Assembly: GCF_013009075.1 (NCBI RefSeq)
Contig: NZ_CP053108.1
Span: 2,108,001 to 2,172,000 of the forward strand
Direction: 5' to 3'
Source: Halomonas sp. TA22
GTDB lineage: Bacteria; Pseudomonadota; Gammaproteobacteria; Pseudomonadales; Halomonadaceae
DNA length: 64,000 nt
Both the position numbers and the translations under genes were made by a program. Numbering within the stretch: position 1 is the stretch's first letter; each line of letters opens with the position of its first letter. Positions 36,375 through 45,315 of the stretch are shown here, piece after piece. The notes under the pieces are model-generated. The model saw nothing but the letters and a program-made list of their open reading frames with translations. It was not told where the DNA came from and did not search any database.

Positions 36375-37295
36375 ATGACTCTAACAGAACTGCGCTACAT
36401 CGTAACCTTGGCTCAGGAGCGTCATTTCGGACGCGCCGCCGAACGCTGCTTCGTCTCCCAGCCGACGCTCTCCGTAGCCGTCAAGAAGCTCGAGGAGGAG
36501 CTGGGCGTGGCGCTGTTCGAGCGCACCAAGTCTACGGTCCAGGTCACGCCGCTGGGTGGACAGATCGTCGAACAGGCGCAGCGCGTTCTAGAGCAGAGCA
36601 GCGTCATCAAGGAGCTGGCCAACGCCGGCAAGGATCAGCTCGCCACCCCGCTGCGGGTGGGTGCGATCTTCACTATCGGGCCCTATCTGTTTCCGCACCT
36701 GGTGCCGGAGCTCTCCCAGATGGCACCGCAGATGCCGCTCTATATCGAGGAGGGCTTCACCGCCTCGCTGCGCCACAAGCTCAGAAGTGGCGAGCTCGAT
36801 GCGATCATCGTCGCGCTGCCGTTCACCGAGTCCGACGTGCTCACCAAGGCGCTCTACGAAGAGGAGTTCGAGGTGCTGATGCCGGCGGATCACGCCTGGA
36901 CCAGAAAGGAGTTCATCGACAAGGAGGATCTGTTGACCGAGCGCCTGCTGCTGCTTGGCGAGGGACACTGCTTTCGTGAGCAGATTCTCGAGGCCTGCCC
37001 GGCGATCGGCGATCATCTCAGTGGACCCGGTAACAATCTGACGGCGGAGGGTGGCTCGCTGGAGACGATTCGCCACATGGTCGCCTCGGGGCTTGGGGTG
37101 ACGGTACTGCCCAAGTCGGCCGTCGGCACCAGCCACTACGAGAACGGTATCCTCGCCAGCCGCCCCTTCACGCCAGAGGCACCCTCGCGCACCGTCGCCA
37201 TCGCCTGGCGGGCGAGCTTTCCGCGGCCCAAGGCGATCGATGCCCTCACCGGCGCCATCGCGCGCTGCCGAAAACTGCAGCTCACCCCGCTATGA
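36375..37295 (+). CDS. oxyR: Hydrogen peroxide sensor and regulator OxyR
   Basis: 306 residues from ATG 36375. LysR helix-turn-helix ERHFGRAAERCFVSQPTLSV at the N-terminus. With this start the redox cysteines fall at Cys199 and Cys208 (GEGHCFREQILEAC), the same numbers as in E. coli OxyR, which supports the start choice. Peroxide forms the Cys199-Cys208 disulfide and converts the protein to an activator. The stop overlaps the recG start by 4 bp, so the two are cotranscribed. Confidence 0.95.
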   Translation: MTLTELRYIVTLAQERHFGRAAERCFVSQPTLSVAVKKLEEELGVALFERTKSTVQVTPLGGQIVEQAQRVLEQSSVIKELANAGKDQLATPLRVGAIFTIGPYLFPHLVPELSQMAPQMPLYIEEGFTASLRHKLRSGELDAIIVALPFTESDVLTKALYEEEFEVLMPADHAWTRKEFIDKEDLLTERLLLLGEGHCFREQILEACPAIGDHLSGPGNNLTAEGGSLETIRHMVASGLGVTVLPKSAVGTSHYENGILASRPFTPEAPSRTVAIAWRASFPRPKAIDALTGAIARCRKLQLTPL

Positions 37296-39373
37296 ATCCA
37301 CTGGAGCAGCCGGTCACCGCGCTGAGTGGCGTGGGCGAGGCCTTGACGGCCAAGCTGGCCCGGCTGCGAATCGAGGCGGTGGTGGACCTGCTCTTCCATC
37401 TGCCGCTGCGCTATCAGGATCGTACGCGTATCACGCCGATCGGCACCCTACGCGCCGGCCAGGAGGCAGTGGTCGACGGCGAAGTGGCCGCGGCCGACGT
37501 GGTCAAGGGGCGGCGTCGCAGCCTGCTGGTGCGCCTCAAGGATGGTTCAGGCATCCTCAGCCTGCGCTTCTTTCACTTCTCTCCGGCGCAGCAGCAGCAG
37601 TTCTACAAGGGCGCCCACGTGCGCTGTTTCGGCGAAGCCCGCGCCGGCGCCACGGGGCTCGAGATCTATCACCCCGAGTATCGCCTGCTCAAGGTCGACG
37701 ATGTCCCGGTCGATGAACACCTCACGCCGATCTATCCCACTACCGAAGGGCTCAACCAGCCCCGCCTGAGGACATTGATCCAACAGGTGCTACGCCAGCT
37801 CGACCAGACCCCCGAGGCCTTGGAGGAGTGGCTACCCGACAACCTGCGCGAGCGCTTCCGCCTCCCCGCGCTGCATGAGTCGCTGCGCTACCTGCACGAG
37901 CCGCCGCCGGACGCCGATGTGGCACGCCTGGTCGAGGGTCACCATCCCGCCCAGCGTCGCCTGGCGCTGGAGGAGCTGCTAGCCCACCAGCTCAGCCTGC
38001 GCCAGGTACGCCTGCGCATCCAGGCCGACGGCGCTCCACGCCTGCCCTCCGGGCGCAGCCTGCAGACGCGCTTTCTCACCCAGCTGCCCTTCGCCTTGAC
38101 CAGCGCCCAGCGCCGGGTACTCGACGAGATCGCCCACGATCTGGAGCAACCCCTGCCGATGCTGCGCCTGGTACAGGGCGACGTGGGCTCGGGCAAGACG
38201 GTGGTGGCGGCCATGGCGGCCCTGCAGTCGATCGCCGGCGGTTGCCAGGCCGCGCTGATGGCCCCCACCGAACTGCTCGCCGAGCAGCATTTCCGCAACT
38301 TCCGCGACTGGTTCGCGCCGCTGGGCATCGATGTGGCGTGGCTTGCCGGCAAGCTCAAAGGCAAGACGCGGCTCGACACCAAGGCAGCGATCCTCGACGG
38401 CCGCGCGCAAATGGTGGTGGGCACCCATGCGCTGTTCCAGGATGACGTGCACTTCAAGTGCCTGGGGCTTGCGATCGTCGACGAGCAACACCGCTTCGGC
38501 GTGCACCAGCGCCTGGCGCTGCGCGAGAAGGGCGAGGCCGGGGGACTGACGCCCCATCAGCTGATCATGACCGCCACCCCCATCCCGCGCACCCTGGCGA
38601 TGAGCGCCTACGCCGACCTCGACCTGTCGGTGATCGACGAGCTGCCGCCGGGGCGCACGCCGGTGCAGACCGTGGCACTCCCCAATGAGCGCCGTCCCGA
38701 GGTGGTGACACGCATCCGCAACGCCTGCATGGAGGGGCGCCAGGCCTACTGGGTCTGTACCCTGATCGAGGAGTCCGAGGCGTTGCAGTGCCAGGCCGCC
38801 GAGGCGACCCGGGAGGAGCTTGTCGAGGCGCTGCCGGAGCTTGCCGTCGGTCTGGTCCACGGGCGCATGAAAGCGGCCGAGAAGGCCGAGGCGATGGCCG
38901 CCTTCAAGTCCGGCGAGCTCGACCTGCTGGTGGCCACCACGGTGATCGAGGTAGGGGTCGACGTGCCCAATGCCAGCCTGATGATCATCGAGAATCCCGA
39001 GCGGCTGGGGCTGTCGCAGCTGCACCAGTTGCGGGGGCGGGTGGGCCGCGGTGCGACCGAGAGCTACTGTGTGCTGCTCTACCGCCCACCACTCTCGGCG
39101 CACTCGCGCGAGCGCCTGGCGGTGATGCGCGAGACCAGTGATGGCTTTCGCATCGCCGAGAAGGATCTCGAGCTGCGCGGTCCCGGCGAAGTGCTGGGGA
39201 CCCGCCAGACCGGGCTTGCTCAGCTGAAGATTGCCGACCTGGAGCGTGACCGCGACCTGTTCGACCAGGTCACGCCGCTAGCCCGCGCGCTGCTCGCCGA
39301 AGTGCCCGAGGCCAGCGAGCCATTGATCCGGCGCTGGCTGGGCGACCAGGCCGGCCGCTACGGCCAGGTCTAG
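37292..39373 (+). CDS. recG: ATP-dependent DNA helicase RecG
   Basis: 693 residues, full length. N-terminal wedge domain (LPLRYQDRTRI), Walker A GDVGSGKTVVA, DEQH box (VDEQHRFGVHQR), TATPIPRTLAMS and the C-terminal QLRGRVGRG motif. RecG reverses stalled replication forks and processes branched DNA. It is coupled to oxyR. The stop overlaps the stop of the convergent YccS-like gene. Confidence 0.97.
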   Translation: MNPLEQPVTALSGVGEALTAKLARLRIEAVVDLLFHLPLRYQDRTRITPIGTLRAGQEAVVDGEVAAADVVKGRRRSLLVRLKDGSGILSLRFFHFSPAQQQQFYKGAHVRCFGEARAGATGLEIYHPEYRLLKVDDVPVDEHLTPIYPTTEGLNQPRLRTLIQQVLRQLDQTPEALEEWLPDNLRERFRLPALHESLRYLHEPPPDADVARLVEGHHPAQRRLALEELLAHQLSLRQVRLRIQADGAPRLPSGRSLQTRFLTQLPFALTSAQRRVLDEIAHDLEQPLPMLRLVQGDVGSGKTVVAAMAALQSIAGGCQAALMAPTELLAEQHFRNFRDWFAPLGIDVAWLAGKLKGKTRLDTKAAILDGRAQMVVGTHALFQDDVHFKCLGLAIVDEQHRFGVHQRLALREKGEAGGLTPHQLIMTATPIPRTLAMSAYADLDLSVIDELPPGRTPVQTVALPNERRPEVVTRIRNACMEGRQAYWVCTLIEESEALQCQAAEATREELVEALPELAVGLVHGRMKAAEKAEAMAAFKSGELDLLVATTVIEVGVDVPNASLMIIENPERLGLSQLHQLRGRVGRGATESYCVLLYRPPLSAHSRERLAVMRETSDGFRIAEKDLELRGPGEVLGTRQTGLAQLKIADLERDRDLFDQVTPLARALLAEVPEASEPLIRRWLGDQAGRYGQV

Positions 39374-41634
39374 GCGGCGGCCGCCTCGGCCGGTGCCGCC
39401 GCGCTGCCCTGCTTGACCAGCCGGTTGGCCGCCTCGGCGAGCGGCACCAGCTGACGGCAGATCAGCATCAGCTGGGTCTGCATCGTGGGATATGCCACCT
39501 CTCCTTCCCCCTCATCCTCTTCCTGGGTTGCCTCTGGCAGCACCTGAGCCAGTATCGCCACCAACTTCTCCTGCTCCTCCTCGAGCGCGGGCCCCGGCTG
39601 ACGCGCGGCGAGCCGCTCGGCTATCGCGGCAAGGTTCTCGGCAATGCGGCGCGCCACCGGTATCAGCGTGGCATCGAGTTCATCCTCGCCGACCCGATGG
39701 CGATGAGCGCCGAGCGCCGAGAGATAGCCCAGCAAGGTGTGCGATAGCACCAGGAAGCGGAAGCCATCGTCGGCATCCTGCTTGCTGTAGTGTCCCGGCT
39801 CCTGAAGCATGTTGGAGAGCATGGTCGAGAGCGCGGCATCGGCATTGTGGGCATTGCGCCGGGCCAGGCGATAGGCGAGGTCGTCCTGCTTGCCTGACTC
39901 GTACTGATGAATGATCTCCTCGAGGTAGCGGCGGCTGCTGCCCAGCACGTTGGCCGCTTCGCGGTTGACCCGACGTCCCTGCCAGTCCGGCAGGATGGTG
40001 AAGACCGCCACCCCGGCGATCAAGGCGCCGATCAGCGTATCCACCAGCCGCGGCCAGATCAGGTCGAAGCCATCCCCCACCTGGTTGAAGCTGCACAGCA
40101 CCAGCAGCGTGATGGCGGCCGTGGCCACCACGTAGCGCTTCTCGCGATTGGCGAAGAACACCACGCCCGCCGCCACCGCGATCAGGGTCTGCAGCACGGG
40201 ACTTGGAAACAGAGTGATCGATGCCCAGCCGGCAATCAGCCCAAGCACGGTGCCGATGATGCGCTGACTCAGGAAACGGCGGGTGGCGGCGAAGTTGGGC
40301 CGACATACGAACAGTGTGGTGAGCAGGATCCAGAACCCCTGGGTGGGATGGATGAGATGCAGCACACCGTAGCCGATCAGCAGTGCGGTGGGCAGCCGCA
40401 GGGCGTGGCGGAAGGTCGGCGAGCGCACGGTCAGGTTGAGGCGTATACGTTCCCAGGCGTCGGCGAGGCTCTTGGGCGAGCGATTGAACAGGCTGTTGTC
40501 GCCCTGCGAGTCGGCGGCGTCCGGATTGTGAGCGCTGGCGAGCTGCCCCTCCAGGGTCGCCAGGTTGTGGGCCAGCGCCTTGAGCGAATGGATCAGTCCG
40601 CGCCAGGCCGGGTTGCGCATGGCGCGCAGGTGGTCGATCGAGGCGTTGAGATCCTCGAGCGCCTGCTCGCTCTGGGCATGGTCGAAGGGGCGATTGAGCA
40701 GCAGTGCCTTGCCGAGGCGCTTGCACGCCTGGCCCTGCTGGTCGAGTAGCCGCTGGCAGCGGAACAGCACGTCATGATGGAAGAATGCCTCGGTCAGCTC
40801 GGAGTAGGGGTAGTGAGTCGAGCTGGCCCGCTCGTGGATGTCCTGGGCGATGAAGTAGATGCGCAGGTAGCGATTGAGCTTGCGATTGCCGCGCTGCCCC
40901 TCGAGGCGGCGGAAGATCATCTCCTTGGCCTGGTTGAGGGCGCCCACCACCTTGCCGTTCTGGCGTGCCAGCGCCAGGCGCCGCGCCTCCACGTCGAGCC
41001 CACGCAACGGCTCGAACAGCAGCGACTTGAGGATCAGGTACTCGCCAAGCTGGCGATAGACGTTGGCCATGCTCTGCTTGACCGGCTGACGCGAGAAGAG
41101 CGCGCACCACAGCACCGAGATCAAGCCATACCAGGCCGCCCCCGCCACCAGCAGCAGCGTCAGGTGCCAGACCCCCTCGTCCGGCACGCCGCCATGATGC
41201 TCGATGTTGATCATCGAGTAGATCGACAGAATCAGCGTTCCCGAGGCGATGGTGGCGTAGCGCTGCCCCACCGCGCCGAGCATGATCAGCACGAAGGTCG
41301 AGATCGCCAGCGCCGCGGCGAACAGCCACGGCCAGGGAAACAGCAGCTGCACGGAGAGCGATGCCGTGGCAAAGCACAGCAGGGTCACCATCAGTGCCTG
41401 CAGCCGGCCCTGCCAGCTATCGTCGGTCTCCGACAGGGCGCTGGCGATGATACCCAGGAACAGCGGAATCACCAGCGCGATGTCGCCCAGCGACCAGCTC
41501 AAGGCGAGGGCTCCGCTGAAGGCCAGGAAGACCCGGAAACTGTAGGCGAACTTGTCCAGTGTCCAGAGCCGCCGCAACGAGTGCGTGAGTGAAGTGGAGA
41601 TCATGATGGACCGCATTGTTGTTGGGGAGGGCAT
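39370..41634 (-). CDS. YccS/YhfK family inner-membrane protein (FUSC superfamily)
   Basis: 754 residues in two repeats of a hydrophobic block (about residues 30-160 and 400-540) each followed by a cytoplasmic helical region, the YccS/FUSC layout. Motifs include RVFLAFSGALALSW and FWILLTTLFVCRPNFAATRRFLSQRIIGT. Family members are proposed aromatic-acid or stress-related exporters; the function is unproven. Several in-frame starts lie within 40 bp (41634, 41616, 41604) and the ribosome binding site does not choose clearly. It is convergent with recG with overlapping stop codons and no room for a terminator. Confidence 0.85.
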   Translation of the reverse strand: MPSPTTMRSIMISTSLTHSLRRLWTLDKFAYSFRVFLAFSGALALSWSLGDIALVIPLFLGIIASALSETDDSWQGRLQALMVTLLCFATASLSVQLLFPWPWLFAAALAISTFVLIMLGAVGQRYATIASGTLILSIYSMINIEHHGGVPDEGVWHLTLLLVAGAAWYGLISVLWCALFSRQPVKQSMANVYRQLGEYLILKSLLFEPLRGLDVEARRLALARQNGKVVGALNQAKEMIFRRLEGQRGNRKLNRYLRIYFIAQDIHERASSTHYPYSELTEAFFHHDVLFRCQRLLDQQGQACKRLGKALLLNRPFDHAQSEQALEDLNASIDHLRAMRNPAWRGLIHSLKALAHNLATLEGQLASAHNPDAADSQGDNSLFNRSPKSLADAWERIRLNLTVRSPTFRHALRLPTALLIGYGVLHLIHPTQGFWILLTTLFVCRPNFAATRRFLSQRIIGTVLGLIAGWASITLFPSPVLQTLIAVAAGVVFFANREKRYVVATAAITLLVLCSFNQVGDGFDLIWPRLVDTLIGALIAGVAVFTILPDWQGRRVNREAANVLGSSRRYLEEIIHQYESGKQDDLAYRLARRNAHNADAALSTMLSNMLQEPGHYSKQDADDGFRFLVLSHTLLGYLSALGAHRHRVGEDELDATLIPVARRIAENLAAIAERLAARQPGPALEEEQEKLVAILAQVLPEATQEEDEGEGEVAYPTMQTQLMLICRQLVPLAEAANRLVKQGSAAAPAEAAAA

Positions 41635-41857
41635 GGTGCATGCCTATCATCGAGCATTAGACTTTAGTATAAGCTCGCAAGGCCCGCTATGCTCCCCCCT
41701 GCCATTAAACGGTGGCGCTTGAACGAAGCGCTCTCGCACCGCGATAACATGCGCAAGGCATGTTCGAATAATTAGTACATCAAAGCTCTATCTTTGAAAC
41801 AGTCACCTTTCGATACTCCTAGGTGTCCCAATACCACAACATAACAAGGACAAGCTG

Positions 41858-42679
41858 ATGGAACTCAAGTTGCTGCTCAACTGGCGCCTTCACCTAACGG
41901 TGATCCTGGCGTCACTGCTGGCTGAGTGGATCGGTATCCTGCGCCTCCCCCTGGGGCCGGGTATCCTACTGCTGCTGCCGCTCTTCTACGCCTTCATCAT
42001 CGGCGTGCTGTTCAATCCTCACCTGTTCAGCGCCATGGGCAAGATCATTCCCAAGCCGGTCAGCCAGGCATCAGGCCCCCTCATCCTGATCGCCATCTTG
42101 CCCTTCATCGCCAAGTTCGGCTCTACCATCGGACCCGCCATCGAGCAGATCGTCGCCGCCGGACCGGCACTGCTGCTCCAGGAGCTGGGCAACCTCGGCA
42201 CCATGCTGCTGGCACTGCCCTTCGCCGTGCTGGTGCTGCGCATGGGGCGCGAGGCGATCGGCGCCACCTACTCCATCGCCCGCGAGCCCAACATCGCCGT
42301 CATCTCCGATCGCTATGGCCTGCGCAGCCCCGAGGGCATCGGCATCATGGGGGTCTATGTGGTGGGCACCATGTTCGGCACGCTCTATTTCGCCTTGATG
42401 GCGGGCTATCTCGCTTCACTGGATATCTTCGACGTGCGTGCACTGGCCATGGCCTGCGGCGTGGGCAGCGGCAGCATGGTGGCGGCCTGCTCCGGCGCCC
42501 TGGCCGAGGCAGTCCCCGGCATGCGCGACGAACTGCTGGCCTTCTCCGGTGCCAGCAACCTGCTCACCTACGCCACCGGGCTCTATGTCTCGCTGTTCAT
42601 CGCCCTGCCGGCGGCGGAGTGGCTCTACAAGCGTCTCGGCGGCGCCGCTAGCAAGGAGACTTCCCATGAAAACGTCTGA
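41858..42679 (+). CDS. DUF3100 membrane protein
   Basis: 273 residues with about eight or nine membrane segments. The protein has PLFYAFIIGVLFNP near residue 45, SIAREPNIAVISDRYGLRSPEG in the centre and CGVGSGSMVAACSGALAEA near residue 205, consistent with the DUF3100 family. The repeated-helix pattern resembles 2-hydroxycarboxylate or sodium-coupled permeases. It is followed by a second small membrane gene with a 14-bp overlap and an M20 amidohydrolase, suggesting a two-subunit uptake system for an N-acyl or amide compound. No transport activity is established. Confidence 0.7.
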   Translation: MELKLLLNWRLHLTVILASLLAEWIGILRLPLGPGILLLLPLFYAFIIGVLFNPHLFSAMGKIIPKPVSQASGPLILIAILPFIAKFGSTIGPAIEQIVAAGPALLLQELGNLGTMLLALPFAVLVLRMGREAIGATYSIAREPNIAVISDRYGLRSPEGIGIMGVYVVGTMFGTLYFALMAGYLASLDIFDVRALAMACGVGSGSMVAACSGALAEAVPGMRDELLAFSGASNLLTYATGLYVSLFIALPAAEWLYKRLGGAASKETSHENV

Positions 42680-43163
42680 TACCGTCAATCCTGCAGCCCT
42701 CGACAGCGATGCACTCAAGGAGCTGCGCCCCGAGCAGCAGCTCGGCAAGACCGCGATCCTGCTCGGCGCGGTGTGCATCGCCGCCTGGTTCTCCAACATG
42801 GTCAACGGCGCACCGCTGCATCAGTCGCTGCCTGGCATGCTGATTCTCTATGCAATGGTGATGATCGGCCTGGTGATCGGGCGCGTCTCGCCCTTCTACC
42901 TGCCCAGCGTGGCCTGGGTGTCGCTGGTCAGCATCCTCTTCACGCTGCCCTTCTTTCCGGGCAACGACTGGATCGTCGCGCAGCTGGCCAGCGTCGACTT
43001 CCTGGCGGTGGTCACACCGGTACTCGCCTACGCGGGGCTTGCCCTGACCGGGCGTGAGTTCGCCATGTTCCGCCAGACGGGCTGGAAGCTGGTGATCGTC
43101 TCGCTGCTGGTGTTCACCGGCACCTTCGTCGCTTCCGCCTTCATCGCTCATCTGCTGCTCTAG
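42666..43163 (+). CDS. Small membrane partner of the DUF3100 protein
   Basis: 165 residues with four or five hydrophobic segments after a ~28-residue polar N-terminus. ATG 42666 has AAGGAG upstream, inside the end of the DUF3100 gene; the overlap of 14 bp implies coupled translation. I do not recognise a named function. Its fixed place between DUF3100 and the amidohydrolase suggests that the two membrane proteins act together. Confidence 0.7.
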   Translation: MKTSDTVNPAALDSDALKELRPEQQLGKTAILLGAVCIAAWFSNMVNGAPLHQSLPGMLILYAMVMIGLVIGRVSPFYLPSVAWVSLVSILFTLPFFPGNDWIVAQLASVDFLAVVTPVLAYAGLALTGREFAMFRQTGWKLVIVSLLVFTGTFVASAFIAHLLL

Positions 43164-43172
43164 GAGACGCTC

Positions 43173-44330
43173 ATGAACGCAAGCTCGTCCCCTTCCCCGG
43201 CACTGCTGCGCGAGTGGCGGCACGATTTCCATCGCCATCCGGAAACCGCCTTCGAGGAGCACCGCACCGCCTCGCGCATCGCCGATATCCTGCGCGACGC
43301 CGGCCTTGAGATGGTCACCGGCCTCGGTGGTGGCACCGGGGTGGTGGCGACCCTCGATGGCAAGCAGGGCCCGGGGCGCGCGATCGGCCTGCGCGCCGAC
43401 ATCGACGCCCTGGATGTCGAGGAGGCCAACGCCTTCGCCCACGCCTCTTCGATCCCAGGCAAGATGCACGCCTGTGGTCATGACGGCCACACCACCATGC
43501 TGCTGGGAGCGGCCTGCGCGCTGGCCGGCGATCCTGATTTCGCCGGGCAGGTGCACTTCATCTTCCAACCGGCGGAGGAGAGCGAGGGGGGTGGCCGCGT
43601 GATGGTCGAGGAGGGCCTCTTCGAGCGCTTCCCGATGGAAGCCATCTACGGCCTGCACAACTGGCCGGGCCTGCCGGTCGGCGAGGCGGCGGTACACGAC
43701 ACAGCCGTGATGGCGGCCTTCGACGTCTTCACCCTGACGCTCACCGGACGCGGCTGCCACGCCGCCATGCCTCACCTGGGCAGCGATACCATCCTCGCCG
43801 CCTGCCAGCTCGTCAGCCAGCTGCAGGGATTGATCAGCCGCGAGACGCCCCCCCACCAGAGCGCGGTGCTGAGCGTCACCCAGTTCCACGCCGGCGACGC
43901 CTTCAACGTGATTCCCGAACGGGTCGAGCTGCGCGGCACGCTGCGCTGCTTCGATGGCGAGCTGCGCGCCTACCTGGAGCGGCGCTTCGGCGAGGCCGTC
44001 GAAGCGCTGGCCGGCTTCCATGGGCTGACAGCCGAGCTCGACTACCAGTCGCGCTACCCCGCGACGATCAACACCCCCGCGCATGCGGCGCGCTGCGCCG
44101 AGGTGCTCGAGGCATTGCCGGGCATCACACAGGTGCATCGCGACATGGCGCCGAGCATGGCCTCGGAGGATTTCGCCTTCATGCTCAATGAGCGCCCCGG
44201 TGCCTATCTCTGGCTCGGCAATGGCGACAGCGCCGCGCTGCACAACCCGCGCTACGACTTCAACGACGCCATCGCCCCGCTCGGCGTGGCCTACTGGCAG
44301 GCGCTGGTCAGGCAGTTGCTCGCCGCCTAG
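43173..44330 (+). CDS. M20 family metallo-amidohydrolase (aminoacylase/hippurate hydrolase type)
   Basis: 385 residues. The M20D pattern is clear: RRDFHRHPE-like start (RHDFHRHPETAFEEHRTA), metal ligands in MHACGHDGHTTMLLGAA and the catalytic QPAEESEGGGRVMVEEG. Such enzymes split N-acyl amino acids or conjugates such as hippurate or auxin-amino acid amides. It follows the two membrane proteins by 9 bp, so the imported compound is probably an amide that is cut here. The substrate is not determined. Confidence 0.88.
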   Translation: MNASSSPSPALLREWRHDFHRHPETAFEEHRTASRIADILRDAGLEMVTGLGGGTGVVATLDGKQGPGRAIGLRADIDALDVEEANAFAHASSIPGKMHACGHDGHTTMLLGAACALAGDPDFAGQVHFIFQPAEESEGGGRVMVEEGLFERFPMEAIYGLHNWPGLPVGEAAVHDTAVMAAFDVFTLTLTGRGCHAAMPHLGSDTILAACQLVSQLQGLISRETPPHQSAVLSVTQFHAGDAFNVIPERVELRGTLRCFDGELRAYLERRFGEAVEALAGFHGLTAELDYQSRYPATINTPAHAARCAEVLEALPGITQVHRDMAPSMASEDFAFMLNERPGAYLWLGNGDSAALHNPRYDFNDAIAPLGVAYWQALVRQLLAA

Positions 44331-44436
44331 CGCCTCGATCTCCATGGATGCGTTTACCCACGACCTGGCATGGCCTGGTTAGGGTAGATGCGTCTTAAAA
44401 AATGGCCAATCCACGACAAACACAACGGAAATCGAC

Positions 44437-45315
44437 ATGAAGATCACGGTAATCGGCTTAGGCCAGATGGGCGGCAACATGGCACTGACGCTCCAGGCAG
44501 CGGGCTTCGAGGTATGCGGCACGGACCTCTTCGAGGGCACCCGCGAACGCCTGGCCGCCCAGGGGCTCGCCGTCGTCGCTCCCGATTCGTTGCCGCCAAG
44601 CGACGTCTATCTGCTCTCGCTGCCCACCTCCGACCACGTCCGCGAGGTGATCGAGCGAGCGCCGGGCCTGCTCGTATTGGCCCCCAGGGGCAGCGCGATC
44701 GTCGACACCTCGACCAGCGATCCCGTCGTCAGCCGCGAACTTGCCGGCAAGGTGCTCGCCGCCGGCCTCGAGTGGCTCGATGCGCCGGTCAGCGGCGGTC
44801 CCAAGGGTGCGGCGAGCGGCGAGCTCGGCATGCTGCTCGGCGGCGAGGCGACCACCATCGCGCGCCTCACGCCGATGCTCGAGGTGATGTCGGCCAAACG
44901 CACCCATGTCGGCGGGCCCGGCAGTGGCCACGTGGTCAAGCTCGCCAACAACTACCTGTGCGCGGCACACCTGCTGACCACTGCCGAGGCGGTGGCCATG
45001 GCCGCCCGCGCCGGCGTCGACCCGACGGCCTGCCTGGCCGGGCTCAACAGCGGCTCGGGGCGCAGCGCGGTGAGCGAGGTGAACTTCCCCGAGTGGATTC
45101 TCTCCGGACGCTTCGACTCCGGCTTCACCTGCGGGCTGATGCGCAAGGACCTGCGCCTGGCCCGCGACGCCGCCGAGCGCCTCGCCATGCCGCCGGGGCT
45201 GCTGCAGGCAGTGGTCGAGGCGTGGCACGCCGACCATGAACACCCAAGCGACAGCGATGACTTCAACCGTATCGTCAGTCCCCTCATGGCCGCTGGCGAG
45301 GAGCACTCCCAATGA
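44437..45315 (+). CDS. NAD(P)-dependent beta-hydroxyacid dehydrogenase (3-hydroxyisobutyrate dehydrogenase family)
   Basis: 292 residues. GLGQMGGNMALTLQAAGF at the N-terminus, DAPVSGGPKGAASGELGMLLGG around residues 113-134 and the catalytic lysine in VKLANNYL. Family members act on 3-hydroxyisobutyrate, tartronate semialdehyde or related short acids. Its stop overlaps the aldehyde dehydrogenase start by 4 bp; the two enzymes would act one after the other on a hydroxy acid and its semialdehyde. The pair is preceded by a 106-bp gap after the amidohydrolase. Confidence 0.85.
   Translation: MKITVIGLGQMGGNMALTLQAAGFEVCGTDLFEGTRERLAAQGLAVVAPDSLPPSDVYLLSLPTSDHVREVIERAPGLLVLAPRGSAIVDTSTSDPVVSRELAGKVLAAGLEWLDAPVSGGPKGAASGELGMLLGGEATTIARLTPMLEVMSAKRTHVGGPGSGHVVKLANNYLCAAHLLTTAEAVAMAARAGVDPTACLAGLNSGSGRSAVSEVNFPEWILSGRFDSGFTCGLMRKDLRLARDAAERLAMPPGLLQAVVEAWHADHEHPSDSDDFNRIVSPLMAAGEEHSQ

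Noticed and set aside
42648-44345. 565-codon open frame on the minus strand
   Set aside because: Antisense to the small membrane gene and the M20 amidohydrolase, both with clear family motifs; no ribosome binding site or homology.
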